Shown here: piece after piece, positions 20,232 through 32,563 of the stretch
Layout: every line of letters starts with the position of its first letter
How positions within the stretch are numbered: position 1 is the first letter of the stretch
Origin: Arthrobotrys musiformis
Lineage: Eukaryota; Ascomycota; Orbiliomycetes; Orbiliales; Orbiliaceae
Length of the DNA stretch: 64,000 nucleotides
NCBI GenBank assembly: GCA_036971715.1
Contig: JAVHJL010000001.1
Coordinates: 3,534,001 to 3,598,000 of the forward strand
Direction: 5' to 3'
The notes under the pieces: generated by a model
What the model was told of the DNA's origin: nothing
The model's input: only the letters and a program-made list of their open reading frames with translations
Databases searched by the model: none
Position numbers and translations under genes: made by a program

Positions 20232-23130
20232 ATGAGCAAGAAACACCCCAAGAAGGCCACGCCGTCGTCCTCCACGCCTCCCCCATCATCATCATCACCA
20301 TCTGCCACACCCCTCCAGAATCCTTCGGCCTCCACATCCACATCTTCCATCACTTCCCAAGCAACCGTCACCACACATCGGGATGATGCAAGTGTGGCCG
20401 GTTCCGCAATGTTTAAGCCTCGGGCATCGGCGCTGGAATCAACCGCCTCGGTCGTTCACAAGGTGAAGGTAAAAATTCCCTCCCCCGAAATCTCCAAGCC
20501 TCGACAATCTGTCTACAAATTTAACCCCAATTCTGACTTACCCTCCATCCAATCCTAATAGTCCCAGGTTCCTGAAACAATACATGCAGTTTCCCAGACC
20601 ATTCCACAGCGGCTACCTCAAAACCTCACCCGTTGGTCCAGCTCCAAAACAACTGCCAGTACTAAACTAGACCAAGAAACCGTCACAAGAACACCATCCT
20701 TCTCGGAACCATCACCCTCTCACTCCCAGCTTTCACAATCACCACAAGCACCTTCTCCAATGCACAAAGTCCTATCTCCACCAAGACCTACCACCCAGTT
20801 GACCGGTGCACCAGAGGATACCAGTTCGAAAGGCTCGCCAGAAGAATCCGGATCCGATACTAGCGACAAGCAAAAATCGATAGCAAATGGAGGAGACAGA
20901 AGGACCGAAGAACCCGCCAAGCCCGATACTTTAGAGCAGCCTGAACAAAAAGTTGCCACGGGGTGGTTAGGGGGATGGTGGGGTGGAAGTCAACCGAACC
21001 CAGCCACGACAACCACAGAGGCCACACCAGCCTCGAATACTGAACCTATACCACCGGCAGCGACATCAGCAGCCTCAGTGTCACCGAAAGTACCTCTAAA
21101 TCTACCATCAATAGAGAACCTAAAAGCCGACCATAGAACCATACAGAAAGTCAGAAGCGCAGAGAACCTAGGGCTGAAAAGGGCTTTGAATGGGAGCACG
21201 GCCTCCATCAAAACCGCACCTGCAACAATGGTGGACCCTCCCAAGGTGACTGTTACAGTGGAGGAACCGCCTCTAGCAAACGACACACCAGAGGCTACGG
21301 CCTCGGCCGCGACTACACAACCTCCCCGGGGATCATGGTTCGGATATTGGTATGGGACAAACGAAAGTGCACCAACCACCAAGACTGACGAAAGTGCTAT
21401 AACCAACGAACCCCAGCCAATGGATATTAATAACGGCACCCAAGTTGAGAATGGAAATACCAAGTTCGCCCAGGATAGTGGAGCAGCTACAAATAACATC
21501 CCAGAGAACCTAGCAAACACACCACCCCAGGATACACAGCCTGCACAAACTGAAGGTTTGTTAGCAAGAGGGGCAGCATGGGTATGGTGGTCTAAGGCAA
21601 CACCACAATCCGATGGAGACAATACGGTCGAAACTGGGGAGGTTGCCGTAGCCGCGTCCTCAACTGAAACAGAACCCCAGAAAGCGAAAATCACAACCCA
21701 GCAATCACAGCCTACAAATGCTGCCAAAAGAAGGAGCGAGTCACCACATTCAATAAGGTTGAGGCCAGGTTCAGCTTCTGCATCGCAGCCACCATCCATT
21801 CCCGTCGCTCCCAAAGAAATATCGCCAGCTGCAAAGAATCTGCAAAAGGTGCTCCCGCCAAACCTACTTGTTCCTTCGTTTGATTCTTGCTACTACTCTC
21901 AACAATCGCGACCATGGTTTAGGATAAGTTCTGCCGTCAACCGCTTTTGGTCAGCCCCGAAAGCATCACCACGTACGCATCTTTCGATTGTCCCAACTCT
22001 CCCAAGGATACGAAAGGCGGTCGCAATTGGTGTACACGGATTCTTCCCCATGAAGATTCTTCAACGGGTGCTCGGCGAGCCCACTGGTACTTCGGTTAGA
22101 TTTGCAAACGAGGGAGCGGCAGCAATCCAACGATGGGCCGACAAACATAACATAAGCGTCGACATCGAGAAGATTGCGCTAGAGGGCGAAGGTCGGGTGT
22201 CTGATAGGGTGGAAGTGCTGTGGAAGCTGCTAGAGAATAAATTGGATGTGATTGAGGCTGCGGATTTCATCCTCGTCTGCTGCCATTCGCAGGGAACGCC
22301 AGTTGGTGTGCATTTGGTGGCCAGGATGATTGAGTACGGGCTGGTCGAAAAATCGAAGGTCGGAATAATTGGTATGGCAGGGATAAACCTCGGCCCCTTC
22401 GGCGAACTGAATTCAAGGATCCTCACTGGGTCGGCAAAGGAGCTGTTCGAGTTTTCAAGCCCCGAGAGCGAAGTTTCGCTGCAGTACATCGAGTCGCTTA
22501 CCGCGGTACTCGCACATGGGGTCAAGCTAGTGTTTGTGGGTAGTATAGACGATCAGCTTGTTTCGCTATACTCATCAACATTCTCGAACATCAGCCATCC
22601 GTTCATATACCGCGCTGTATTCGTTGACGGACGGGTCCACGCACCAGATTTCATTTCGCATGTTGTTGGATTGGCACTGAAGCTACGAAACATCGGTGTA
22701 AGAGACCACGGGATTGTCAGAGAGCTATCTGGCCCGCTAGCAGGAAGCTTGTACTCCGGGGAAGGGCATTCGAGAATATACGATGATGCAGCAATATACG
22801 ACCTTGGGGTTAGACACACGTTGGAGACTACGACCAAGGAGTTCTTACGGGTTCCATTAAAAGTCGAGGATTTCCAGTTGCCTTCGGCGTCGAACCCTTA
22901 TATCCTACCGTGGGCTATGAGAGGCATGCTAGAGGAAAGAAGAGTACAGGATGAATTGCAAGAAGAGGCGCAAACCCTCCTCGAAGAATTCGCTAAATGG
23001 CAGCCGGTGTCGAAAGTATTGAAAGACGTTAAGTATGTTGCACAATTGTCCCCACCATTGGCAATCAGGGGCAGGCTAACATTGCTACTGCAATAGGTTC
23101 CGACTAGAGGCAATACGCTCGAAGTTATAG
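20232..23130 (+). CDS. YML020W-like alpha/beta hydrolase
   Basis: Exons 20232-20468, 20562-23032 and 23097-23130 give 913 residues. The first ~500 residues are disordered and Ser/Thr/Pro-rich, but contain three short Trp-rich blocks: GWLGGWWGGS (about 213-222), GSWFGYWYG (336-344) and GAAWVWWSK (415-423). The hydrolase part begins near 565 with AVAIGVHGFFP. The nucleophile elbow reads VCCHSQGTP (653-659), so the candidate Ser is 655 and the usual first Gly of GxSxG is Cys. HAPDFISHVV near 780 may supply the His. The family resembles the uncharacterised yeast protein YML020W; substrate unknown. The last 64-nt intron contains an in-frame stop at 23094-23096; splicing it restores KDVKFRLEAIRSKL as the C-terminus. 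Confidence 0.8.
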
Positions 23131-24291
23131 ACATGGGAAGGTGCTCTCGTTTGCAGTTCTTGGTTGTACAGGTTATACCGTCCTCGGCGATCGTATTTTT
23201 TACAAATCCTACAAGCCTTATAAGCCTTGTGGTACAAAGCGGGGTGAAGCCGCATACAGCAAGTGTCAATAGTTCTTTTTTTTTTTCGTTTTCTGTTTCA
23301 CGGGAGTTTTCTCATCTAGACTTCCGATACCAGGATTGGCGTTTGGATAACAGCACGGACTTTATACTTTCCCCCCCTTTCCCCCCTCCCGTTTCTTCCC
23401 TTTCGACCGTGTATTATTAGCACTATCCTTTTTTATTCCGGTGTAGTTTACTTGCGAACAAGGTATTTTGGATACAGCGCAGAACAAATGATTAATCAAT
23501 CGATCAATTACCTCTTTTTTTTCTTCAACAGAATTATAACAGACTATTCTCGTTTCCGTTAGAGCACCCGCTTTCTTCGGCGTACAGGGCACCTGCATGT
23601 CCGAGGTTGCACCGATCCGAGAATGAGACATACAGACATAACACGCAGACCGTACGTCGAGCTCTTCCCTCGAAACCCCTTGCATAAGCTACAAGCCAGC
23701 AAGAAAAATGCTATCGTGGTATTGGGGCATTACTAATGCTCTTTTCCCAATTCCCCTCCCTTCGATCGAGCTCGCGCATACCGAGAAGCCGGGTTAGCTG
23801 CGTAAGGGGAGCTACCTAGCTGTTCTTGTGCGAAGCTAGCTGGTTATATCACCACGGCCCGCAAAGGCTTTGCAGATTTGGGAAGTTTCTTAATGTCGTC
23901 CCGGACTATTAATGTCGGTGACACTTACTCCGTGGTTAGACCCGTGGATATCGGAGAGTCTCGCGCAGGAGGAATGCGCAGGATGACCGCGCTGGTTATG
24001 TATTACTAAGTTTTTGCCCTCCGCATGGGAGGAATTCCCTTTAGCTTTTTTGAGTATAGTCGAAGAAAGGGTCTCGTAAGCAATGAATACTTATAAGCAC
24101 CGGCTGTCTCGAGCTCGTAGCTTAACGTGCAGATTTGTTAAGTTTGAATAAACTGCGGTGACGTCGACGAGTTAAAGCTTCGATAAAATATCCAACAACG
24201 TCAACACCATCTCGAAACCATCTTCTACCCAGACATCATCGACATAACCTACTTCCTCGATAATTACCTTACAACTTCCAAGAAATCAACA
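23131..24291. other. Intergenic, no gene seen
   Basis: The stretch includes T runs (about 23276-23288 and 23515-23522) and a C-rich block at about 23370-23400. It holds the 3' UTR of the hydrolase gene and the promoter of the oxidoreductase. No supported gene is present. Confidence 0.55.
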
Positions 24292-25579
24292 ATGTCTTCA
24301 ACCCCCCTCGGCGTCGCCATAATCGGCAGCGGCATCTTCGTAGAGTAAATCTCCCCACATTCACGTATCTAAACATAAAAACACTAACAATCGAACAGAA
24401 GCCAGCACAAACCCGCCTGCCTCCAAGATCCAACCCTCCTAACCCTAAAAGCAATCTACTCCCGCAGAAAATCCTCCGTCGAATCCATCATCGCTAACGA
24501 AACCGCTCCTATCGATGTATACTCCGATGACTCCGCTCCCGGAAACCATCTTGATGATTTGTTGAGGCGAGCGGATATAGATTTCGTTATTATTGCGTGA
24601 GTATATACCACATCCATCATGCATGAAGATAGAATACTAAGAATACGGGAAAGTCTTCCGATCCCCCACCAGCCGGAATTCATCAAACGCGCCCTTCTGG
24701 CAGGAAAGCACGTTTTATCCGAGAAACCCGTTGCGAAGGACCTAGCCACCGCCAACGAACTGATCAGGTGGAAGAAAGCGCACGCTCCAAACCCCATCTG
24801 GTCCGTCGCCGAGAATTTCAGGTACTGGCCCGCGTTCGATTACGCCGAAGAAAAGGTCAAGAGTCTCGGGAAAGTCCTAGCCTTCCACGTCGAAGTCTTA
24901 CAGCACGTAGCACCCGGTGGAAAATACTTCGGTAAGAAAAAACCACAAATCCCACCTGTTGAAAACCCCAATTCACTAACTACATACGAAATGAAAAGAA
25001 ACCGCATGGCGTAAAGTCCCAACCTACCAAGGTGGCTTCTGCCTCGACGCAGGCGTCCACTTCACCGCCGCCCTCCGCCGTCTCGTCGGCGAAGACCAGA
25101 TCGCCTCTTTATCCGCCTTCACAAACCTAACCCAGCCCCACCTACCCCCCATCGACACCATCATGTCCACCATAAAACTAAAATCCGGCGTATGCGGCAC
25201 CTTCGCAATGAGCCACGGTACACCCGCGACAAAAGTATTCGAATGGTTCATAGTTTGCGAAAAGGGCACCGTTAAAGTCTCAGATGGTCCGAAGGTGGTA
25301 GTGAAACAACTGGAGATGCCGGAGGAGTGGACGGAGTTCGGGGGGGATAGGAACGAGTGGAGCGGGGTTAAGAAGGAAGTTAGGGTTTTTGTCGAGTCCG
25401 TTAGGAACGGGAAGGGAGTTGAAGGGTTGAGTCCTGAGAATGCACTAGCAGATTTGGAGATGATCGAGAAGATGATATTGTCTGGTGAGCAGGGTGGGAA
25501 GCCATTTGAGATCAATGGGGGCATCGAGCCGACGAGTATTTTGGGAGACGTCGTGGATATGATTCATAAGCACTCTTAG
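24292..25579 (+). CDS. Gfo/Idh/MocA-family NAD(P)-dependent oxidoreductase
   Basis: Exons 24292-24344, 24399-24596, 24654-24931 and 24999-25579 give 369 residues. The N-terminal Rossmann fold carries GVAIIGSGIF (Gly 12 and 14). The typical DDLLRRADIDFVIIALPIPHQPEFIKRALLAGKHVLSEKP run follows, with the EKP motif of this family. GGFCLDAGVHFTAALRRLVGE is the catalytic-domain segment with Asp and His in the usual positions. The substrate (a sugar or cyclic polyol) cannot be told from sequence. No signal peptide is seen. Splice choices are fixed by phase; the third exon starts inside the Ala codon before LPIP. The gene is convergent with guanine deaminase, 117 nt between stops. Confidence 0.88.
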
Positions 25580-25696
25580 AGGAAAAGCTAGCACTCACTT
25601 CCCCAGCCATGAAGAATAGTGCGTTTGAGTTCAATCAGTTATCTAGGCTACTGAAATAATATTAATTAACCAATCCTCCCCGGAGTCATTCCCAAC

Positions 25697-27423
25697 TTAA
25701 AGAACTTCAACCCCATCAACCCAAACCCTCACCACATTCCTATCATCCCCAGTAGTCACCCACTTCTCAAACAGCTCCTCCACACTCTCATCCCCAAACC
25801 TCGTAAACCGCATCGCCCTCCCATTCTCACCATCATCCCCATCCAGCCCAAAATCCAACAGTAAAGCATCAAACCTCATCCCCTCCTCAAATGTCCCAAT
25901 CATATCCCCCATCCCCAGGGCTTTAGCCCCGCTCGCAGTAGCAAGGTGGAAAGCATATTTAAAATCCACCGTCCAGTTTTCTTTCTTGATATCTGGGTCT
26001 GTAGATACGGCCGACCGATCCACGGCGGCGAAGGAGTCGATACGGTCTTGAAGGATCGCAGTACGCATGTTATCCAGCATAGTCCCGAACCCACCGGCAA
26101 TATCAGTTCCCAATCCTATCTTGAGGTCCGGAAACGCAGAGTTATAGTACGGTATCGGCACCGTAGCCCGGGCGAACAGAATATTCGACCACCTAAGTTA
26201 ACAAATCAGTCCTACCCCAATTACTCGACCTTAGGGGACAATGATACTCACGGACAACTAACCACCGTCGCCCCAACTTTCTCCATAACCCCGGCCTCGG
26301 AGTCTTTAAGCCTACAACAATGCGCCAGGATCGTTTTATCCCCCAAAAGCCCGGATTCCTGGTATATCTCCACATCCCTCTTCCCGGGATGTTGACTCTC
26401 AACCAGTGCTTCCTCATCAACCGACTCCGCCGCATGGCTTTGCACGAAACAATCGTAGTTTTGCGCAATATCCCCCAACCCCTTCAGTAATTCTTTCGAG
26501 CAAGTCGGTATCTTCCAAACAACCATCAGCCCCAACCCCCCTCAACCCTCATAACATAAAAAGAAATATAAAAAAAGGAGGAAAACATACAAACCTAGGC
26601 GTAACAACAGGCCTAACCCTCCCCCCGACCCCCCACTTCTGCAAACACCACCTAACAAACTCCTCCGTATCCCTCAAACTCCCCTCCGTGCTCTCGACAT
26701 AATACTCAGGCGTCAACATATCCGCGCACGTCTTGCCCACAAAAGCGCGAACACCGGCTTTATCACACTCCTCCGCCAGGATCTTGGTCGCAACTAAATG
26801 GTTAGAACCGTATAAAACGACAGTAGTCGTGCCGTTTTTCAAAAGGTGGGAGAGGAGCTTCGGGTAGATTTTTGAGGCGTGGGAGGGGGAGGAGAACGCA
26901 GATTCCGCAGGGAAGGTGTATCTTTTTAAACCACCGTGATATTTACCGTTAGTATTAAGACAGCTAGGTCGGGTATACAGGAGGAGACAATACCTACTTC
27001 TGAAGCCATTCCATCAACGGTATATCCGTCTTCGTGCCTAATTGCTAAACCCCAAAGCTACATCAGCCTCCACAAAAAAGTGGTATTTTCCGCGTTGCAA
27101 CTGCATCCCGACGTCAAGTCACCGACCTTAAACTGTGGAGCACTACGACATCACCAAGATCAATCAATAAACCTATATCCAATAAACCCAAGAGAAATAA
27201 CTCACTGAACATGCAAATCCACCAATCCCGGCACAAGAACCCTCGCCCCCTCAAACTTCACAACCCGCAACCCCAAAAACTCCTCGCGAATACCCCCCTC
27301 ATCGCTCGAGATCTGTTGAATTACTCCGTCCCTCACAATCACAAACACATTCTCGCGCACCCTGAGTGATCGCGGGGTGGGTGCATCGATGAAGGTTCCG
27401 TGGATGATAGCTTCGAGCGACAT
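25697..27423 (-). CDS. Guanine deaminase
   Basis: A zinc amidohydrolase converting guanine to xanthine in purine salvage and catabolism. Exons in transcription order are 27423-27206, 27142-27127, 27044-26998, 26921-26591, 26511-26252 and 26192-25697, giving 455 residues. The metal site HVHAPQF (His 71 and 73) is assembled from exon 1 and a 16-nt exon 2. Then come LGTKTDIPLMEWLQKYTFPAES, LLKNGTTTVV, the VQSHAAES motif (His 230), ILAHC (His 268), SCPWSN (294) and GLGTDIAGG (Asp 321), in the order expected for this family. The donor of exon 2 is GTCGGT, weaker than usual. The true start is ATG 27423, not the upstream in-frame GTG at 27441. Confidence 0.87.
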
Positions 27424-28686
27424 GTTTGAATCAATCGACACAAAAGGTTGTGTGTATGTGATTCGGTTTAAATTTGTGATCTCGATTTATCGCGTTGAGA
27501 AGGTGGTATAATATAAACCCCAGAGATATCGAGATAAGCGGTTACACCGATAGTTTGGTGGGAACGACTAGCACTCACTCCAACCCACCGCAATGGCTAC
27601 GTACGCGCACACTTTTAACGTTCACATAAAATCTACTTGTCCTGATAGAACGAACCATCATCAATCTTCTAAAAGAAGACAAATATCACAATATTGACTA
27701 AGCTAAGCTGCTCAAGTAACAATCATAAACCGAGAGCGAAAAAACAAGAAACCCATAGAAAACAACGGAGAAAACAACGGCTGCCGCTGGGAGTAATCTC
27801 TGTAAAGAGAAACAGGAGTACTAAGAGGGTGGTTGGTGATACCGATAGAAGAAGAACAAGAAAAGGAAGAAGAAGAAGAGAAGAGGAAGAAATGAAGGTT
27901 TTGTACCGGACAATAAACGTCGACGGCGTATGCAAAATGGTTTCGTAAAGGCTATGGAAGAAAATACATACGCTGCGCCGCTAGTAGAATCAACAACGTT
28001 TGTGTGGTTTTGTAGCATGCGTGATGAGACAAAATACACATAAAGAATGGAAGTTTTCGCTATGTACACAAATGTAACCGGGATGCAATGCATATGCAGA
28101 TTCTGGTTCAAAAGGGTATATGCATGCAATGGCCATGTGGACGCCGGGAAAGGCAAGGCCGGCCAAATGAAAAACAAACCTGTCGCTTTGCTAGTAGAAG
28201 GTATCTGATTGGCTTCGTAAACGTAAGCAAAAGCAGACTATGCCGGGGGGTTCATCGGAGTGATCTCGCAAGGAGAAAAAAATGTGAGAGGGGGGAACAA
28301 AAAGCATAACCGCAGTAATGTAATAAATAAGAAACACCATAATCTCCGAGCAGAAAAAAAAAAAAGGTCATTGGCGATTCTTCGCACCATTCTCCGTGTA
28401 TCGACAAAAGCAACCGTGTTTGTCCCGAATTTTGTTTAAAAAAGAGAAGGCCCGCGTAGTCATGGGTTTAAAGAGAAATGCGAGTCGTAACCAGTTCCGA
28501 AAACCCCAGAAAATCATACCGTTCCGAAAACGTCTCTTGCGATTGTAAATGGTTTTTTGGTCGTAATGTGATGGGTATATTTTTAGTTTGTACAAATACT
28601 GAACATCTACGTTAAACCGGGTTGGAATTACGTAGTGGGTTCTTTGCGTCATTATAACCGCTCGAAGGTCGTGGGAACGTCCTCCT
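27424..28686. other. Promoter of guanine deaminase and 3' region of CDC25
   Basis: No gene is supported. A purine-rich GAA/AGAAG block lies at about 27840-27900. The minus-strand frame 28368-28652 (94 codons, ATG start) lies just after the CDC25 stop and is more likely 3' UTR than a gene. Confidence 0.5.
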
Positions 28687-31600
28687 CTAGAGGAATCCAG
28701 ATTCCTGGAGTAATCGTGCGATTTTCTCGTCTTCCCGTTCTCTCGGCTCTATCTGGATAGAGACTTCGTACATCTCGTGTACGTCTTTGGCGGCTTGCAT
28801 GTTCGAGAGAATGTACTCTTGTAGTGGCTTGACAGCCTCTAAAGCGTATGGGACGGACTGGTACTGCTGAATTTCTCGGATAACTTCAGCAGTCTTCGCT
28901 CTCTTGGCAAAGTTGATAAGATCGGTACCCTTGGTGAGATCTGGGTTACCGTCCTCGATGAAGGTAAGATCGGTGAGATAAACACCTAATACTTGTTAGC
29001 ACACAGTCGCGATAAAATAAAAACACAATAGCGCTTACCTAAGAAAGGTACACAAGGCGGGTTGACAAGGTGAAGCATTTCACGATAATCACCAAAGTTC
29101 CTTGTTGTTCCCATGAGGGTACGCATGCTTTCCAAGATACCAATTGTCCGGGTTGGTACCTGTTCCCAAGTTCTCTTCAATCTGTGAATCGGGGAGGTTG
29201 ACAAAGCTGAAATGATGGCAGTCAATGTTGAGAAGTTGTTTAGGTACCGACATTTCTAGAAACTAGTTAGTATCGAGCGTCTGAAAAACTATAAGAATAG
29301 ATATTCACATACCTCAGCCACCGAAATGAAATGCTTAATGACAACAACGCGCTTCTTCACCTCAGGCTGGTTCAGGATCATCTCCGCAACCCAATTTGTA
29401 AGCTGGTTGGAATTCAAAATCATAGCCTTGACGTTCTCGGCTGGATCCGGGCTTGAGTCAGAAGGAGAAGGTTTACTCCATGCCTTACCCAAGCACTCGG
29501 TTGCCTTGATCTTGGTGTAGGCCTTAGATTCGATGATCGTCAATTGACGTGCGAACTCAAGCGGATCAATATCCAAGAACTTCAGCTTTCGCATGTTCTT
29601 AGGGTAGATTGGAGCCGGCTTGGCACCATCCGTGCGGATCATAACCCTCTCGAATTGTGGGTCACGGCCCTGAATACGCATCTCGACGAGCTTCTTCAGG
29701 ACATTGGCACCTGGGAATGAGGGCGCCATCACAGCAGTTGCGAAATCAAGAACTCGCTGTAAGATTTCCGTCTCAGCTTCGCCTCTAGGTTCCATCCAGA
29801 AATTCTCAAACCACGACTTGAGAATATTAAGAACACGCAATCTGATTGGCTTCTGTTTACGCTCGGCCCACAACTTGTATTCCGCTGTAGTAAGGTTGTT
29901 AGGAGGTTGGATATTGAAACGATCCGTGAGGAGATCGAACAAATGGCTGGCCGTTGTGAACGATTTATAGGTGAGAAGGAAAGTATTGTTGAAATCGGCA
30001 TCCAAAGAGTCGTGCCTTGTGAGGTTGACGACGAGCAACTCAAGTTTGCCACCACGAATTGTGGCCTTCTCTTTGTCGGCGTACTGGATTTCGTTCTCAT
30101 CCTCGGGCTCAGGAGCAAGGAACCATGGGTCTGGCTCTGGCACCTTTTCTTGGGGCGATGGCTCTTCCTTGGCCGGGACGCCTTTTTCCAATGGAGTATC
30201 GCCCAGGATACGTCGGATCTTATCCGAGTTCTGGACAATGAAAGGCCCGCCGACAGTGGAGCCAGCACGTCCACGGGTGGTAGGAATCGCCTGGACGGGC
30301 GTCTTACCACCGTTCGCTGCCTTTGCCGTGGAGGGGCTAGATTGAGACGGCTTGTGCCCATCCTCAAGTGGTGCCTTAGCCGCTCTTTCGTTGAACTCCT
30401 CAACTAGATGTTCGGCTGTGAAAACAAGACTTTGGATTCCTTGTTGGATTTCCCTAATATACGCCCGAACCTCCGAAAGTCTATCTTCAAGAGGCAAGCC
30501 CTGGAAACTTGTCCACTCGTCTGCAAGCTCGGCGGTCACATATTGAACAGCCATGAACAAGTCGGCAAATGAGTCATACAAGCGTTGTTTAGTGATGGCG
30601 AAATCCAAGAGAGTTGGGCTCCGTCCCCCAGACGCAAGAGGCGCAAGGTTGATACTCTCAAGGAAATGGAAATAAGCACGCATCGACTCCATGGAGGTCT
30701 GCGCAGCATGGATTACGAATGCACCAACGACATTCTGCTGGTGAACTGTCGTAACCGGCCCGGGTGTCTCCAAAGCGTCCTCCAAAGTCCTGAGACCTGG
30801 AACGACGACTGCCTGTAGCCCCCTAAGACTCTCGACCAATTGGCTGTCAATGGGAGTAGTCGCAATGCTAAGACTATCACGCTCGCCGAACATAACGGAT
30901 TGCTTAGAGTTCGGGTTGCCAAGGCCATTGCTAAACCAGCTGCCTCCAATATGGCTCCCAACAACGAAACCGGGGCCAAGTCTTGGAACAACATCATCCT
31001 TTTGAGCGCGAGCGACCTTAGCGAACTCAAGAACCCCGGTCATCACTTCATCAGCTTCAGCGAGACACTTAGCCTCAGCATCGGCCGGTGGCCAGTCTGT
31101 GCTGGCAACATGAGATGATAGAACCAGCTTCGAGAAAGCGGCCATGAAATGTCGGAAATGCGGGTGCAGGGCCTTGTTCGAAGAAATGATTGTCGGCTGG
31201 CCGGAGTGGTTGTCGGTCGTCGAAGAACCGGCGCCGATGATTAGACGAAGCATGTCAGAAATATCCTCCGCCCGTGAAACATATTGCATACGCTGCCGTT
31301 GCATGATCGCCTGGCGGTACCTTGCGATAGCATGTTGCGTCTCCTCGATAAGGGCATCCCAGGATGCCGGGATTGGGAGAATGTCATCATAAAAAGTGAC
31401 GGTGTCTAGCTTGGCGTCTTCATCAGCCATATTAGCAAAACAAAAAGAAAAGGGAACTAAAGATAAAGAAGGCGCAGATGACCATCACACGGTTTGTTCG
31501 GAAACAAAGTGTAGAGAATAATTGACTCACCCTCGTTTTCTGCGCTAATATCATAGCCCGCAGTGTTTCCATCAAAATTATCTCGGTTCAAAATGGGCTC

Positions 31601-32563
31601 ATCGGCTGCTCGTTGACCGTTAGCCTTGCCAGACTGTGCAGATGACCGATCTGGCGTGGTTGCATTATTCGTTTCCTAAAAGTCATGTCAGCGAAAACGT
31701 GGCCAACCTTAAAATAACGTAAATATTGATGTTGGAGGTTTCCATACCCTGACAGGGCTGTGAACTGCGAACATGAGCATTTCCCCATCCCCTTGAGACT
31801 CGTTATCGGCACCATCATCATGATCCACGCCATTTGTGGCCTCATCGGTGATCAACCCGGCGGCCATCAGTTCTGGCGGCGGGCGGGTTGAGTCAGGGGC
31901 GGTAAACTCTGTGCGAAGTCGAGGTCCAGACTCCGTTGACGAGATTGGAGTCTCTAGAGGAAGCTCCGTCCTTGACGCCCCGGTCAAGGTATTAAAGTAA
32001 TACAAGCGACCATCAGGGGTCACTTGTGGAAGCCAGAAAGCTGCTTCATCATCATGATCCTGTCCCTCCAACGGCAATTGTGGGGAGCCCCTTCCTTGGC
32101 CATCGCCGTCGGACTCATCCGATTCAGTGTCCTCGTAGTCCTCGTAGTCTTGACCTTCACCATCCTCATCTGCTCCTTCAAGCTGGGTCCCTGAATTCTC
32201 GTCACCGTTCAAGTCGCTGTTAGGAACCAGAGCACAGTAATTACTAGGGAACCATCCACGTTGTCCATTGACAATACCGTCCCACCAGCCGCTCTCCAGC
32301 TGTGTAAGAACTTGAATAACGTCGCCCTGGTGAAAACTCAAACTTGTCGGATCATCGGCGGCGTAGTTGTACAGTGCTCGAACGAACATGGCAGGCGGAG
32401 ACGGAGAGTGAGCAGGAGCGACCGGATTCGACGATCTCGGCCTTCTGCCTTCACTAAAACTACCGTTACCATTTAGCAATCGCCCACGAGGCACCTGTGA
32501 TGCCTGTCGCTGTTGTCCTCCATTACCCGGGAAGTGAGCCGTTTGGCTCGACATCACCATCAT
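28687..32563 (-). CDS. CDC25: Ras guanine-nucleotide exchange factor, Cdc25 type
   Basis: Activates Ras by GDP/GTP exchange, upstream of cAMP and growth signalling. Exons in transcription order are 32563-31748, 31675-31531, 31417-29313, 29255-29039 and 28985-28687, giving 1193 residues. An SH3 domain lies at about 60-114 (FVRALYNYAADDPTSLSF, WWDGIVNGQRGWFPSNY). A WW-like segment near 177-205 lacks the second Trp. An acidic linker precedes it. The RasGEF N-terminal domain is about 771-896 (GGKLELLVVNLTRHDSLD). The catalytic RasGEF domain runs from about 936 (DIDPLEFARQLTIIE) through VVIKHFISVAEKCRYLNNF to about 1175. The exon 3 acceptor at 31418/31417 has GCTAAT 15 nt upstream; a second in-frame acceptor lies 39 nt earlier. 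The first ATG of three clustered near the 5' end was taken. Confidence 0.92.

Noticed and set aside
23088..23096. Stop codon TAG at 23094-23096 as end of the YML020W-like gene
   Set aside because: The TAG is the 3' end of a GTATGT...AATAG intron. Splicing gives a conserved-looking C-terminus (FRLEAIRSKL).
24292..27423. Oxidoreductase plus guanine deaminase as a metabolic cluster
   Set aside because: Only two convergent genes, with no transporter, regulator or further enzyme of a shared pathway. Adjacency alone is weak evidence.
28368..28652. 94-codon ATG frame after the CDC25 stop
   Set aside because: Same strand and immediately downstream, so probably 3' UTR; no recognisable family.
29729..30403. 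Minus-strand 224-codon frame inside CDC25
   Set aside because: Out-of-frame shadow of the RasGEF exon; Ser/Arg-rich with no domain.
31418..31430. ATG (Met-Ala-Asp-Glu-Asp) as start of the RasGEF gene
   Set aside because: It lies inside an intron, just after a GCTAAT branch site. The SH3-containing exons upstream join in frame, giving the expected SH3-RasGEF order.
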